Source: Microbispora rosea
GTDB lineage: Bacteria > Actinomycetota > Actinomycetes > Streptosporangiales > Streptosporangiaceae
Direction of reading: 5' to 3'
Assembly: GCF_900156315.1 (NCBI RefSeq)
Contig: NZ_FTNI01000014.1
Span: 124,001-188,000, forward strand
Length of the DNA stretch: 64,000 bases
Shown here in pieces: positions 8,859-17,321 of the stretch (the first letter of the stretch is position 1; every line of letters begins with the position of its first letter). Below the pieces are notes generated by a model. The model was given only the letters and a program-made list of their open reading frames with translations, ran no database searches and was not told where the DNA came from. The translations under genes were made by a program, and so were the position numbers.

Positions 8859-10604
8859 ATGACCGAGAAAATGACAGGTGCCCAGGCCCTCGTGCGGGCG
8901 CTGGAGCAGGTCGGGGTCGACACGGTGTTCGGGATCCCGGGCGGGGCCATTCTCCCCGCCTACGACCCCCTCTACGACTCGACCAAGGTCCGGCACGTGC
9001 TTGTACGGCACGAGCAGGGCGCCGGCCACGCGGCCGAGGGCTACGCGCAGGCGACCGGCAGGGTCGGGGTGTGCATGGCCACCAGCGGCCCGGGAGCGAC
9101 CAACCTGGTCACCCCGATCGCGGACGCCTACATGGACTCGGTGCCGATCGTGGCGATCACCGGGCAGGTGGCTTCGCCGCTGATCGGGACCGACGCCTTC
9201 CAAGAGGCCGACATCTCCGGCATCACGATGCCGATCACCAAGCACAACTTCCTGGTCACCAGCGCCGACGACATCCCGCGGACCATCGCCGAGGCGTTCC
9301 ACGTCGCCTCCACCGGGCGCCCGGGGCCGGTGCTGGTGGACATCTCCAAGGACGCCCTGCAGTCCACGACCACCTTCTCCTGGCCGCCGGTCATGCAGCT
9401 GCCCGGCTACCGCCCGGTGACCCGGCCGCACTCCAAGCAGATCCGCGAGGCCGCCCGGCTGATGACCGAGGCCAAGCGGCCGGTGTTCTACGTGGGCGGC
9501 GGCGTGCACAAGGCGCACGCCTCGGCCGAGCTGCTGGAGCTGGCCGAGCTGACCGGCATCCCGGTGGTCACCACGCTGATGGCCCGGGGCACCTTCCCCG
9601 ACAGCCATCCCCAGCACATGGGCATGCCCGGCATGCACGGCAGCGTCTCGGCCGTCGGCGCGCTGCAGCGCGCGGACCTGTTGATCGCGCTCGGCACCCG
9701 GTTCGACGATCGGGTCACCGGCCAGCTGTCCAGCTTCGCTCCGCACGCCAAGGTCATCCACGCCGACATCGACCCGGCGGAGATCTCCAAGAACCGCCAC
9801 GCCGATGTGCCGATCGTGGGCGACTGCCGCGAGGTGATCGGGGACCTGATCACCGCAGTGCGGACCGAGCAGGCCGACGGCCGCAAGGGCGACTACAGCG
9901 AGTGGTGGCGGCTGCTCAACGGCTACAAGGAGACCTACCCGCTGGGCTACGAGGAGTTCGCCGACGGCTCGCTCGCCCCGCAGTACGTCATGGAGCGGCT
10001 GAGCGCGCTGGTCGGGGCGGACGCGATCTACGCGGCGGGCGTCGGCCAGCACCAGATGTGGGCCGCCCAGTTCATCAGGTATGAGAACCCCGGCACCTTC
10101 CTCAACTCCGGCGGCGCGGGCACGATGGGGTACGCCGTGCCGGCCGCCATGGGCGCCAAGATGGGCCGCCCGGACAAGGTCGTGTGGGCGGTCGACGGCG
10201 ACGGGTGCTTCCAGATGACCAACCAGGAGCTGGCGACCTGCGCCATCGAGGGTGTGCCGATCAAGGTGGCGGTCATCAACAACGGCAACCTCGGCATGGT
10301 GCGCCAGTGGCAGACCCTGTTCTACGACGAGCGCTATTCCAACACCGATCTGCAGCGGGTCAAGCGGATTCCCGACTTCGTGAAGCTCGCCGAGGCGTAC
10401 GGTTGCGTGGGCCTGCGGTGTGAGCGTCCCGAGGACGTGGACGAGACGATCCGCAAGGCCATGGAGATCAACGATGTGCCGGTGGTGGTCGACTTCGTCG
10501 TGCACCAGGACGCGATGGTCTGGCCGATGGTCGCCGCCGGGACGAGCAACGACGACATCAAGTACGCCCGCGACATGGCGCCCAACTGGGAGGGTGGAGA
10601 ATGA
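8859..10604 (+). CDS. ilvB: Acetolactate synthase large subunit
   Basis: The catalytic subunit of acetohydroxyacid synthase, the first common step of Ile and Val synthesis: it joins two pyruvates, or pyruvate and 2-ketobutyrate, using thiamine diphosphate, Mg and FAD. At 581 residues it has the usual length. The ThDP-activating glutamate lies in VRHEQGAGH (about residue 52), and the ThDP/Mg motif starts at GDGCFQM (about 447) and ends with VINN. The start at 8859 is chosen because it gives the family N terminus [12 protein letters not shown] and has AAGGAA upstream; an in-frame ATG at 8799 lies against the terminator U-run. It heads an ilvB-ilvN-ilvC cluster controlled by the leader peptide and terminator just upstream. 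Confidence 0.97.
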   Translation: MTEKMTGAQALVRALEQVGVDTVFGIPGGAILPAYDPLYDSTKVRHVLVRHEQGAGHAAEGYAQATGRVGVCMATSGPGATNLVTPIADAYMDSVPIVAITGQVASPLIGTDAFQEADISGITMPITKHNFLVTSADDIPRTIAEAFHVASTGRPGPVLVDISKDALQSTTTFSWPPVMQLPGYRPVTRPHSKQIREAARLMTEAKRPVFYVGGGVHKAHASAELLELAELTGIPVVTTLMARGTFPDSHPQHMGMPGMHGSVSAVGALQRADLLIALGTRFDDRVTGQLSSFAPHAKVIHADIDPAEISKNRHADVPIVGDCREVIGDLITAVRTEQADGRKGDYSEWWRLLNGYKETYPLGYEEFADGSLAPQYVMERLSALVGADAIYAAGVGQHQMWAAQFIRYENPGTFLNSGGAGTMGYAVPAAMGAKMGRPDKVVWAVDGDGCFQMTNQELATCAIEGVPIKVAVINNGNLGMVRQWQTLFYDERYSNTDLQRVKRIPDFVKLAEAYGCVGLRCERPEDVDETIRKAMEINDVPVVVDFVVHQDAMVWPMVAAGTSNDDIKYARDMAPNWEGGE

Positions 10605-10659
10605 GCCCCGCCCCCGCCCGACCCGTTCACGACCAGCAGCGCGAGGAGATGGAGCAAGC

Positions 10660-11184
10660 ATGAGTCGCCACACGCTGTCCGTGCTGGTGGAGAACAAGCC
10701 GGGCGTGCTGGCCCGGGTCGCCGCCCTGTTCAGCCGCCGCGGGTTCAACATCGACTCGCTGGCGGTCGGCCCCACGGAGCACGACGACATCTCGCGGATG
10801 ACCATCGTCGTCAACGTGGAGGACCTCCCGCTGGAGCAGGTCACCAAGCAGCTCAACAAGCTGGTCAACGTCATCAAGATCGTCGAGCTCGACAACAGCC
10901 AGTCGGTGCAGCGCGAGCTGATGTTGATCAAGGTGCGGACCGACTCCGAGAGCCGGTCGCACGTCCTCGAACTCGTGAACCTCTTCCGGGCGCGCTGCGT
11001 TGACGTGGCTCCGGACGCGGTCACGATCGAGGTCACCGGGACGACCGACAAGCTGGAGGCGTTCGTCCGGGTCCTTGAGCCGTACGGCATCAAGGAGCTC
11101 GTGCAGTCGGGCATGGTGGCCATCGGCCGCGGCGCCCGTTCCATCACCGACCGCTCGCTTCGCGCCCTCGACCGCAGCGCATAG
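10660..11184 (+). CDS. ilvN: Acetolactate synthase small (regulatory) subunit
   Basis: The 174-residue regulatory subunit of acetohydroxyacid synthase. It boosts IlvB activity and gives valine feedback inhibition. The N-terminal ACT domain (about residues 3-77) starts HTLSVLVENKPGVLARVA and contains the effector-binding GFNIDSLAVG loop. The C-terminal domain, about 80-165, has the family ELMLIKV and GTTDKLEAF stretches. The gene begins 55 bases after ilvB and has GGAG shortly upstream of the ATG. A longer in-frame extension exists upstream, but it runs through ilvB in another frame and is not part of the gene. Confidence 0.97.
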   Translation: MSRHTLSVLVENKPGVLARVAALFSRRGFNIDSLAVGPTEHDDISRMTIVVNVEDLPLEQVTKQLNKLVNVIKIVELDNSQSVQRELMLIKVRTDSESRSHVLELVNLFRARCVDVAPDAVTIEVTGTTDKLEAFVRVLEPYGIKELVQSGMVAIGRGARSITDRSLRALDRSA

Positions 11185-11314
11185 GAGTGTCGGACAGACG
11201 CTGCCCGTCGCGAGCGTGGACCCTGGGCCACGCGCAGCGGGGCAAGATTTGTCAGACACGACGTAGCTCCCATGGCAGGCACGTCGCGACGGACAACCCG
11301 TGAAAGGCAAGCAA

Positions 11315-12316
11315 GTGACTGAGATCTACTACGACGACGACGCCGACCTGTCGATCATCCAGGGCCGCCACGTCGCGGTGCTGGGTTACGGCAGCCAGGG
11401 CCACGCCCACGCGCTGAGCCTGCGCGACTCGGGCGTGGACGTCCGCGTCGGCCTGCCCGAGGGCTCCAAGAGCCGGGAGAAGGTCGAGGCCGACGGGCTG
11501 CGCGTGCTGTCGCCGGGCGAGGCCGTCGAAGAGGCCGACCTCACGATGATCCTCGCGCCGGACCACATCCAGCGGCACCTGTACGCCGAGCACGTCGCGC
11601 CGAACCTCGTCGAGGGCGACGCGCTGTTCTTCGGCCACGGCCTCAACATCCGCTACGGCCTCATCGAGGCCCCGGCGGGCGTCGACGTCGCGATGGTGGC
11701 GCCGAAGGGCCCGGGCCACCTGGTCCGCCGCCAGTACTCGGCCGGCCGCGGCGTGCCCTGCCTGGTCGCCGTCGAGCGCGACGCCACCGGCAACGCCTGG
11801 CCGCTCGTGCTGTCGTACGCCAAGGGCATCGGCGGCACCCGCGCCGGCGCGCTGAAGACGACCTTCACCGAGGAGACCGAGACCGACCTGTTCGGCGAGC
11901 AGGCCGTGCTGTGCGGCGGCGTCTCCGAGCTGATCAAGGCCGGGTTCGAGACGCTGATCGAGGCCGGCTACCAGCCGGAGGTCGCCTACTTCGAGTGCCT
12001 CCACGAGATGAAGCTGATCGTGGACCTCATGTACGAGGGCGGCATCTCCAAGATGTACTGGTCGGTGTCCGACACCGCCGAGTACGGCGGCTACACCCGC
12101 GGCCCGCGCGTGGTCAACGAGGAGACCAAGAAGGAGATGCGCCGCATCCTGGACGAGATCCAGGACGGCCGCTTCGCCCGCGAGCTGGTCGAGGAGTTCG
12201 ACTCCGGCCAGACCAACTTCAAGCGCTACCGCGAGGAGCTGGCGGGCCACTCGATCGAGCAGACCGGCGGCAAGCTCCGCCCGATGATGAGCTGGCTCAA
12301 GGGCGAGCAGGCCTGA
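11315..12316 (+). CDS. ilvC: Ketol-acid reductoisomerase
   Basis: The enzyme converts acetolactate, or acetohydroxybutyrate, to the dihydroxy acid by an Mg-dependent alkyl shift and an NADPH-dependent reduction. The class I (short) form is expected at about 333 residues, matching this gene. The N-terminal Rossmann domain shows [19 protein letters not shown] at about residues 22-40, and the C-terminal knotted domain ends with [14 protein letters not shown] and the metal-binding acidic residues. The GTG at 11315 gives the usual [15 protein letters not shown] start and has AAAGGC upstream; a GTG at 11300 would add only five residues. It lies 130 bases after ilvN and probably shares its transcript. 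Confidence 0.96.
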   Translation: MTEIYYDDDADLSIIQGRHVAVLGYGSQGHAHALSLRDSGVDVRVGLPEGSKSREKVEADGLRVLSPGEAVEEADLTMILAPDHIQRHLYAEHVAPNLVEGDALFFGHGLNIRYGLIEAPAGVDVAMVAPKGPGHLVRRQYSAGRGVPCLVAVERDATGNAWPLVLSYAKGIGGTRAGALKTTFTEETETDLFGEQAVLCGGVSELIKAGFETLIEAGYQPEVAYFECLHEMKLIVDLMYEGGISKMYWSVSDTAEYGGYTRGPRVVNEETKKEMRRILDEIQDGRFARELVEEFDSGQTNFKRYREELAGHSIEQTGGKLRPMMSWLKGEQA

Positions 12317-12339
12317 GGCTCGCGAACGCTCGCATGATC

Positions 12340-12380
12340 GCGGCGCCGCGCCCCGCCGGAGAGGTGGGGAGCGGCGCCGC
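12340..12380 (+). terminator. GC-rich hairpin after ilvC
   Basis: GCGGCGCCGC at 12340-12349 and 12371-12380 pair with each other, and CCCCGCC (12351-12357) pairs with GGTGGGG (12363-12369) inside. There is no long U-run. It probably ends the ilvBNC transcript. The remaining bases up to the FHA gene show nothing else recognisable. Confidence 0.5.
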
Positions 12381-12574
12381 GTTGCGTTTCACGGCCCCGT
12401 CGCCGCCGTGCCGCCCATCCTGCCGCGCGGCGTCCCGCCGACCATCCGCTCCGCCTCTCCCGCGATCGGCAGGGCGGCGTACCAGGTGGGGACCCAGGGC
12501 TCCCGGGTGAGTGGCTTTCCGCGATCGCCGGTGAGCGGTGCCGGGGCGGCGATACGGAAATTCACCTGGAGCGA

Positions 12575-13108
12575 TCAGGCCGGCATCGAGACCAGGAACA
12601 CGCTGTCGCCGAACGCCACCTCGTCGCCGGCCCGCACGGATGCGGGGCCGACCAGGCGCCAGCCGTTCAGCCGGGTGCCGTTCATCGAGCCGAGGTCGAC
12701 GAGCAGCCAGGAGTCGTGCTCCCGCCGCAGTTCGGCGTGCACCCGCGAGACGGTCAGGTCGGCGAGGACGAGGTCGCAGGACGAGCCGCGGCCGACCAGG
12801 TAGCGGGCCCGGCCGTCGGCGGGCAGGGCGAGCCGGGGCAGCCGCGGACGCCGCCAGGCGGACTCGATCCGGCTGCTCAGCTCCGACACGGAGGCGACGG
12901 CGTCGGTGATCCTCCTGCGCCAGCGCCCGCGGTGCGGGAGGTCGGCGACCAGCTCGTCCAACTCGGTGCGGCTGCGTGCGCGAAGCGCCAGGTCCACCCG
13001 GCCGACGAAGGTCTCCATGGACAGGCGTCCTTCGGCGGCCCGGTCGCGGAGCTCGCTGAGCGCACGCTCGCGGTCCCCGTCCGAGGCGCGAACCGGGGGA
13101 GAGCTCAT
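12575..13108 (-). CDS. DUF1707 and FHA domain protein
   Basis: A 177-residue protein with two recognisable parts. Residues 4-57 are a DUF1707 domain (VRASDGDRERALSELRDRAA..), a short actinobacterial module with no known activity. Residues 98-172 are an FHA domain, which binds phosphothreonine; its conserved residues are present in VGRGSSCDLVL, VSRVHAEL and GSMNGTRLNG. It is probably a signalling adaptor for Ser/Thr kinases, acting in the cytoplasm with no membrane helix. ATG at 13108 is chosen because DUF1707 domains normally start a few residues from the N terminus; a TTG at 13168 would add 20 unrelated residues. No ribosome site is obvious, so the mRNA may be leaderless. Confidence 0.88.
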   Translation of the reverse strand: MSSPPVRASDGDRERALSELRDRAAEGRLSMETFVGRVDLALRARSRTELDELVADLPHRGRWRRRITDAVASVSELSSRIESAWRRPRLPRLALPADGRARYLVGRGSSCDLVLADLTVSRVHAELRREHDSWLLVDLGSMNGTRLNGWRLVGPASVRAGDEVAFGDSVFLVSMPA

Positions 13109-13230
13109 GATTGGAGTATCCGCCGCAGTGGTCCGAGGTGTCCAGAAGACCGTCGTATTCCCCGCCAATCCCGGCGCGGGAGCGGGGCCGCCGGGCGTGG
13201 CGTCCCCGCTCCCTGCCGGACGGCGCGTCT

Positions 13231-14142
13231 CTACTGCCGGCCGAAGTCCTGGGTCCAGTACGGGCCGCCCGCGGCGACGTACCCGACCCCGATGTCGGTG
13301 TAGTTGCAGTTGAGGATGTTCTGCCGGTGTCCGGGGCTGTTCATCCAGCCCTGGACGACCGCCTGGGCCGTGCCGTAGCCCTTGGCGATGTTCTCCGCCG
13401 CCGCCCGCCAGGTGTAGCCGGCGGCCGTGATGCGGTCGGCGAAGGAGCGGCCGTCCTTTGAGGTGTGGTCGAAGTAGTCCTTGGCGGACATGTCGGCCGA
13501 GTGGGCGTACGCGGCGGTGCGCAGGCGCGGGTCGTGCTTCAGCGGGCCGCAGCCCGCCTTCGCCCGCTCGACGTTGGTGAGGCGCACCACCTCGTTCTCG
13601 ATGGCGGTCCCCACGGCCGAGCCGCTCGTCGGAGAGGCGCTGGGAGCGGCGGAGGCGGGGGCGCTCGCGGGCGGAGTCGTGGCAGGGGCCGTGCTGGGGA
13701 CGGCGGAGGGGGCGCCGGTGGGGACGCCGGTGGGGCTAGGGGACGAGGTAGCGGTGGGAACCGGGGTGGGGACGTCGCAGTCGAGGCGCACCGGCCGCGA
13801 CCGCGACAGGTGGCCGCGGTAGTCGGTGACGACGCTGTAGTACGCACCGTCCGCGCAGGTCAGCCCGACGACGACGCGCGCGTTCCTGACCACCTTGGAG
13901 CCGCTCTTGACCACGCGGTCGGGGCCCGGCCTGCTCTTCACGATCCGGACCCGGAAACGGGCGTTGTCGATGCAACCGGCCCGCGAGCCCGCCGCGCGGA
14001 TCTTGCCGTCCACGCTGACGTAGGGCTTCGCGGCGGCGACCCGGCAGCCCGCGTGCAGGGCCTCTGCTTGAGCGGGGGCCGCAGCCACGCCGACGGCCGC
14101 GACGCTCCCGAGGCACAGGACCGCTCCGAGCGCTCTGTTCAC
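13231..14142 (-). CDS. Secreted CAP/SCP-domain protein (YkwD-like)
   Basis: A secreted protein of about 303 residues. A signal peptide covers the first 27 residues and ends APAQA. Residues 30-125 form a small cysteine-containing domain that I do not recognise. A Ser/Thr/Pro/Ala-rich linker (about 128-180) leads to a CAP domain (about 185-303) with the conserved cavity residues in AYAHSADMSAKDYFDH, AAENIAKGYGT and GWMNSPGHRQNILN. CAP proteins bind lipids, metals or polysaccharide and are often wall-associated; the function here is unknown. GTG at 14142 is preferred because it lies seven bases from GGAGG; ATG at 14148 would sit almost on the ribosome site. The upstream 75 bases are unusually AT-rich and probably carry the promoter. 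Confidence 0.85.
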   Translation of the reverse strand: MNRALGAVLCLGSVAAVGVAAAPAQAEALHAGCRVAAAKPYVSVDGKIRAAGSRAGCIDNARFRVRIVKSRPGPDRVVKSGSKVVRNARVVVGLTCADGAYYSVVTDYRGHLSRSRPVRLDCDVPTPVPTATSSPSPTGVPTGAPSAVPSTAPATTPPASAPASAAPSASPTSGSAVGTAIENEVVRLTNVERAKAGCGPLKHDPRLRTAAYAHSADMSAKDYFDHTSKDGRSFADRITAAGYTWRAAAENIAKGYGTAQAVVQGWMNSPGHRQNILNCNYTDIGVGYVAAGGPYWTQDFGRQ

Positions 14143-14390
14143 GATCATTCCTCCAGTGGGGGTTAGACGCTGGGGAAGTCGTCATTATGGTGCGCCAGAG
14201 ACCGACATGTGGTGATAAATCGGTCCAAGCCCGAAAGTATCTACCTTCTCTTAAACTTCCTTTATCCCGCGTACTGCCTGAGATGTCCGATAATCCGCAG
14301 GTCAGCGGCGTGATCGGCCAGGGGACCGCCTTGAGGGGCGCTTAAGGTCGTAGACGGGCCTCCCGCGCCCCCCGTTCCAGGTGCTCTCGG

Positions 14391-14564
14391 CGGCTCCGGG
14401 ATCGCCGCGACCGCCCGCACACCGCCTGGTCGATCACCGTGCCGACCCTGCGGGACGAGCGGATCCGCGCGATCAGCTCATTCCTCGGTGCGGAGCACTT
14501 CGCCGGGTTCGGGCTGCCCGCCGTCCTTCCCGGCGGTCTCAGCACCGGTGACGGCGGCCGCTGA
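14391..14564 (+). pseudogene. Relic of an ECF sigma factor / SnoaL-like C-terminal domain
   Basis: One frame encodes AWSITVPTLRDERIRAISSF followed by LGAEHFAGFGLPAVL, and ends at TGA 14564. This strongly resembles the C-terminal SnoaL-like tail of certain extended ECF sigma factors, which typically read as LTLRGDRIAEITAFL...FGLP. The upstream part of the frame loses the pattern within about 15 codons and has no start codon, so only a fragment survives. Its last third lies antisense to the 3' end of the transporter gene. Recognition is by eye from a short stretch, so confidence is moderate. Confidence 0.4.
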
Positions 14565-15920
14565 GGGCGTGGTCCCGGCCCCGCCGGTGACGGCGGCGAG
14601 GCGGTCGGCGGTCAGGTCGTACCTGAGGGTCATCAGCACGCCCGCGAACGTGATCACGGCGGGCACCACGGTCACGCCGATCATCACGGCGACGTGGGCG
14701 CTGCCCGGCTGGGTCACCGGATGCTCGGGATCGGAGGAGACGAATCCCCCCGCGCTCAGCACCCACCCGTACGCGGTCGCCCCGAGCGCCGTCACCGCGT
14801 TCTCCACCGCGGTCCACAGGCCGGTGAAGACGCCGCCCCTGCGCTCGCCGCTCACCGCGCCGTCGTGGGCGATGACGTCGGCGAGCATGGAGAACTGCAG
14901 CAGTTGCAGGCCCGCGTAGCCGACGCCCACGATCATCACGCACAGGTGCGCGTACAGCTCGCCGAGCGCGGGCGTCGCGAGGATCAGCAGCGCACCGCCC
15001 GTGAACAGCGAGCCCGAAAGGATCATCGCGCCGCGCTTGTCGAGCTTGCGCGCCAGCCACACCCACAGGGGCATCGTGACCAGCATCGGCCCCACGAGCG
15101 CCGCGAAGAGCGTGGTGGTGGCGGAGGTGTCGTCGAGAGAGTAGGCGGCGAAGTAGGGCGCGCCCGCGAGCATCACGCCGGCCCCGAGCGTCTGCGCGGA
15201 GCTGAGCCCGAGGAGCCACAGGAACTGCTTGCTCGTGCGGGCGGCGGCGAGCTGCTCCCGAAGCGTCCCCTCGGACTTCTGCGGGGCCGTGAAGGGCGCG
15301 CGGGCGGTGCCGAAGAACGAGGCCAGCATCGCGACGAGCAGGATCACGCCGAAGCTGATGCCCATGGTGCGATACCCGTCGGCCGTGTCGCCGGCGATCG
15401 CCGGAGCGAGGATGCCGCTCATCGCGATCCCGACCGCGATGAGGACCATGCGCCACTGCAGCAGCGAGGTCCGCTCGTGGTAGTCGGTCGTCATCTCCGC
15501 CGGCATGGCCTTGTACGGCACCTCGTACAGCGCGTATCCGGTGGTGGCCAGCAGGAACGTGAGGCCGACGTAGGCGGCGGCGGGCGCGCCGGTGAGCGGC
15601 GGCCCGGCGAACACCAGCGCGAACGACACCGGCAGCACCGCGGCCCCGGCGAGCAGCCACGGACGGCGTGGTCCCCAGCGCGAGACCGTGCGGTCCGACC
15701 ATCGGCCGACCATCGTGTTGGCGATCAGGTCCCAGGCCTTGGGCAGGAAGAGCACGACGCCCGCGAGCCCGGCGGGGACCGCGAGCACGTTGGTCATGTA
15801 GAAGAGCAGCAGCAGCCCGGGGATCGTGGCGAAGTTGGCCGTGCAGAACGAGCCGACGGCGTACCCGAGGCGAACCCCGAGGGAGACCTTCGAAGGGGAC
15901 GGCGTCGCCGTGGAAACCAT
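14478..15920 (-). CDS. MFS transporter, glycoside-pentoside-hexuronide:cation symporter type
   Basis: A membrane transporter of about 480 residues with 12 predicted helices. The N-terminal part resembles MelB/GPH sugar-cation symporters: GYAVGSFCTANFATIPGLLL, the aspartate in PKAWDLIANTMVGRWSDRT, and the loop after helix 2 reading RWGPRRPWLL. GPH carriers import glycosides with Na or H; the substrate cannot be read here. The final 30 residues are a hydrophilic tail (TGAETAGKDGGQPEPGE) encoded over the sigma-factor relic on the other strand. ATG at 15920 is the best-placed start although no clear ribosome site precedes it. Confidence 0.85.
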   Translation of the reverse strand: MVSTATPSPSKVSLGVRLGYAVGSFCTANFATIPGLLLLFYMTNVLAVPAGLAGVVLFLPKAWDLIANTMVGRWSDRTVSRWGPRRPWLLAGAAVLPVSFALVFAGPPLTGAPAAAYVGLTFLLATTGYALYEVPYKAMPAEMTTDYHERTSLLQWRMVLIAVGIAMSGILAPAIAGDTADGYRTMGISFGVILLVAMLASFFGTARAPFTAPQKSEGTLREQLAAARTSKQFLWLLGLSSAQTLGAGVMLAGAPYFAAYSLDDTSATTTLFAALVGPMLVTMPLWVWLARKLDKRGAMILSGSLFTGGALLILATPALGELYAHLCVMIVGVGYAGLQLLQFSMLADVIAHDGAVSGERRGGVFTGLWTAVENAVTALGATAYGWVLSAGGFVSSDPEHPVTQPGSAHVAVMIGVTVVPAVITFAGVLMTLRYDLTADRLAAVTGGAGTTPSAAAVTGAETAGKDGGQPEPGEVLRTEE

Positions 15921-16057
15921 GGCGACATTCAAGCCGAGCAAGCGTCCGTTCGGAAGGATTCTCCGGCAACGGTTCGGCGGCTGCCCGGTGTCCCGTCGAT
16001 CTCCGCCGGCCCGGTGCAGGCGCGGTGCCGGCGGAGATCGGTAACGGGGCTCCGGGC

Positions 16058-16960
16058 TCAGTCGCGAACGTCGGGGCAGACGACGTGCGCGCCGATCTCG
16101 ATCAGGCGGCGTTCGGTGTGCGCGTCGGCGACCCTGGCCATGAGCACCGGCGCCTCGCTGGCCGCCAGTTGCGGCAGCCGGCTGCGCACCCGGCGGTGCA
16201 GTTCCTTCACGATGTCGTCGGCGGCGGAGATGTGCACCTTGACGTGCAGCATGATTCCCCACAGCCCGGCGGCCGTGCGCGCCTCGGAGATCCAGACGTG
16301 GTGGACGTAGGGATACTCCGGCAGCAGTTCGGCGACCGCCACCCGCAGCGCCGGCAGGATCGGATGACGCGTCCTGCGGTAGCCGGGGTCCACGACCTGC
16401 ATCGCCCCCGACAGGTGCTGGCGGGGAGCGGGGATCCGCTGCGACGGCAGCGCGGAGGCCGCCGCCGCGACCGGGGCGGGCATCGGCGGGACGGGCGTGG
16501 CCGGCGGGGGAGCCTGCCGCGTGGCCTGCGCACGGGTCACGGTCGCCATCGCGCCCGTGGCGTACGCCGTGGGGGCGGCCGAGCCCATGGCCGACAGCGC
16601 CGGAGCGGGACCGGTGCGGGTCTGCTCCAGATAGCGCTGCAGGTCGTCGATCGGCACGGCGGCGGCAGCGGGGCCGGCCGCGTCGATCACGATCTCGCGC
16701 ACGCCCGTGACGCGCTGGATGTCGAGGATGGTGCCGGCGTCGCACGCCGACAGCGAGTGGCTGCCACGGTGCCGGGCGTAGGTCGCCGGTCCCGTGTAGC
16801 CGAGCAGAACGCGTTCGCCGTTCTGTGTCGTGCCGAGCACCACGGAGCGGTCGGGGCGGACCGCCACCAGGATGCCCCACTCCGCGAGGGCCGCCAGGAG
16901 TTGCCTGGGGCTGCCATGCCGCGCGAGAACGTCGCCCAGAGAGGGGTTCCCGATGCTCAT
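16058..16960 (-). CDS. Unidentified protein with an SseB-like N-terminal region
   Basis: A soluble protein of 300 residues with no signal peptide or membrane helix. The first 120 residues (SIGNPSLGDVLARHGSPRQL..) vaguely recall SseB-type domains but I cannot assign it. The middle, about 120-190, is low-complexity Ala/Pro/Thr sequence. The C-terminal 110 residues are a compact domain rich in His/Val/Ile (PYVHHVWISEARTAAGLW). ATG at 16960 is chosen because an upstream TTG extension lacks support. Codon use matches its neighbours, so it is likely a genuine gene. The gene is divergent from serA across about 360 bases. Confidence 0.7.
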   Translation of the reverse strand: MSIGNPSLGDVLARHGSPRQLLAALAEWGILVAVRPDRSVVLGTTQNGERVLLGYTGPATYARHRGSHSLSACDAGTILDIQRVTGVREIVIDAAGPAAAAVPIDDLQRYLEQTRTGPAPALSAMGSAAPTAYATGAMATVTRAQATRQAPPPATPVPPMPAPVAAAASALPSQRIPAPRQHLSGAMQVVDPGYRRTRHPILPALRVAVAELLPEYPYVHHVWISEARTAAGLWGIMLHVKVHISAADDIVKELHRRVRSRLPQLAASEAPVLMARVADAHTERRLIEIGAHVVCPDVRD

Positions 16961-17249
16961 AGCCTGAACGATAGGGACTGGACCATGGCGAATCAGGCTA
17001 ATCCCCAAGAATAGGTGCGATCAATACCGAGATGGGTGGCAGTCCGTATGGATCAGGCGTAGCCGGGGTACATCGACGGGCTGGGCCCGTAGGTGAGCGA
17101 GTCTCATGAATCCCCTCGGTCCCACCAGATCCTGCGGGCGGCCGGCGGCGGGACGGCGCCCGGAGCCGCGCGGATCGAGATTCCGAGACCGGGTCGTCGT
17201 GCCGTCGCGACGCCGCCGAGACCTTGGGTGTCTCGTATGCCGGGCGCTC

Positions 17250-17279
17250 GTGAGAGCTTTCACAAGGCCCGGATAGACT
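17250..17279 (+). promoter_or_regulatory. Probable serA promoter
   Basis: GTGAGA at 17250-17255 and TAGACT at 17274-17279 are 18 bases apart, placing a start of transcription about 35 bases before serA. The -35 region overlaps a 12-base dyad GCTCGTGAGAGC (17246-17257), a possible regulator site. The rest of the 361-base gap (16961-17249) shows no gene. Confidence 0.4.
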
Positions 17280-17321
17280 CACGTCGTCCGCGCTGTCGCA
17301 CTTCACGAAGGACTCAACCCA

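Noticed and set aside
8838-11282. 814-codon minus-strand frame over ilvB and ilvN
   Set aside because: Antisense shadow of two well-recognised genes.
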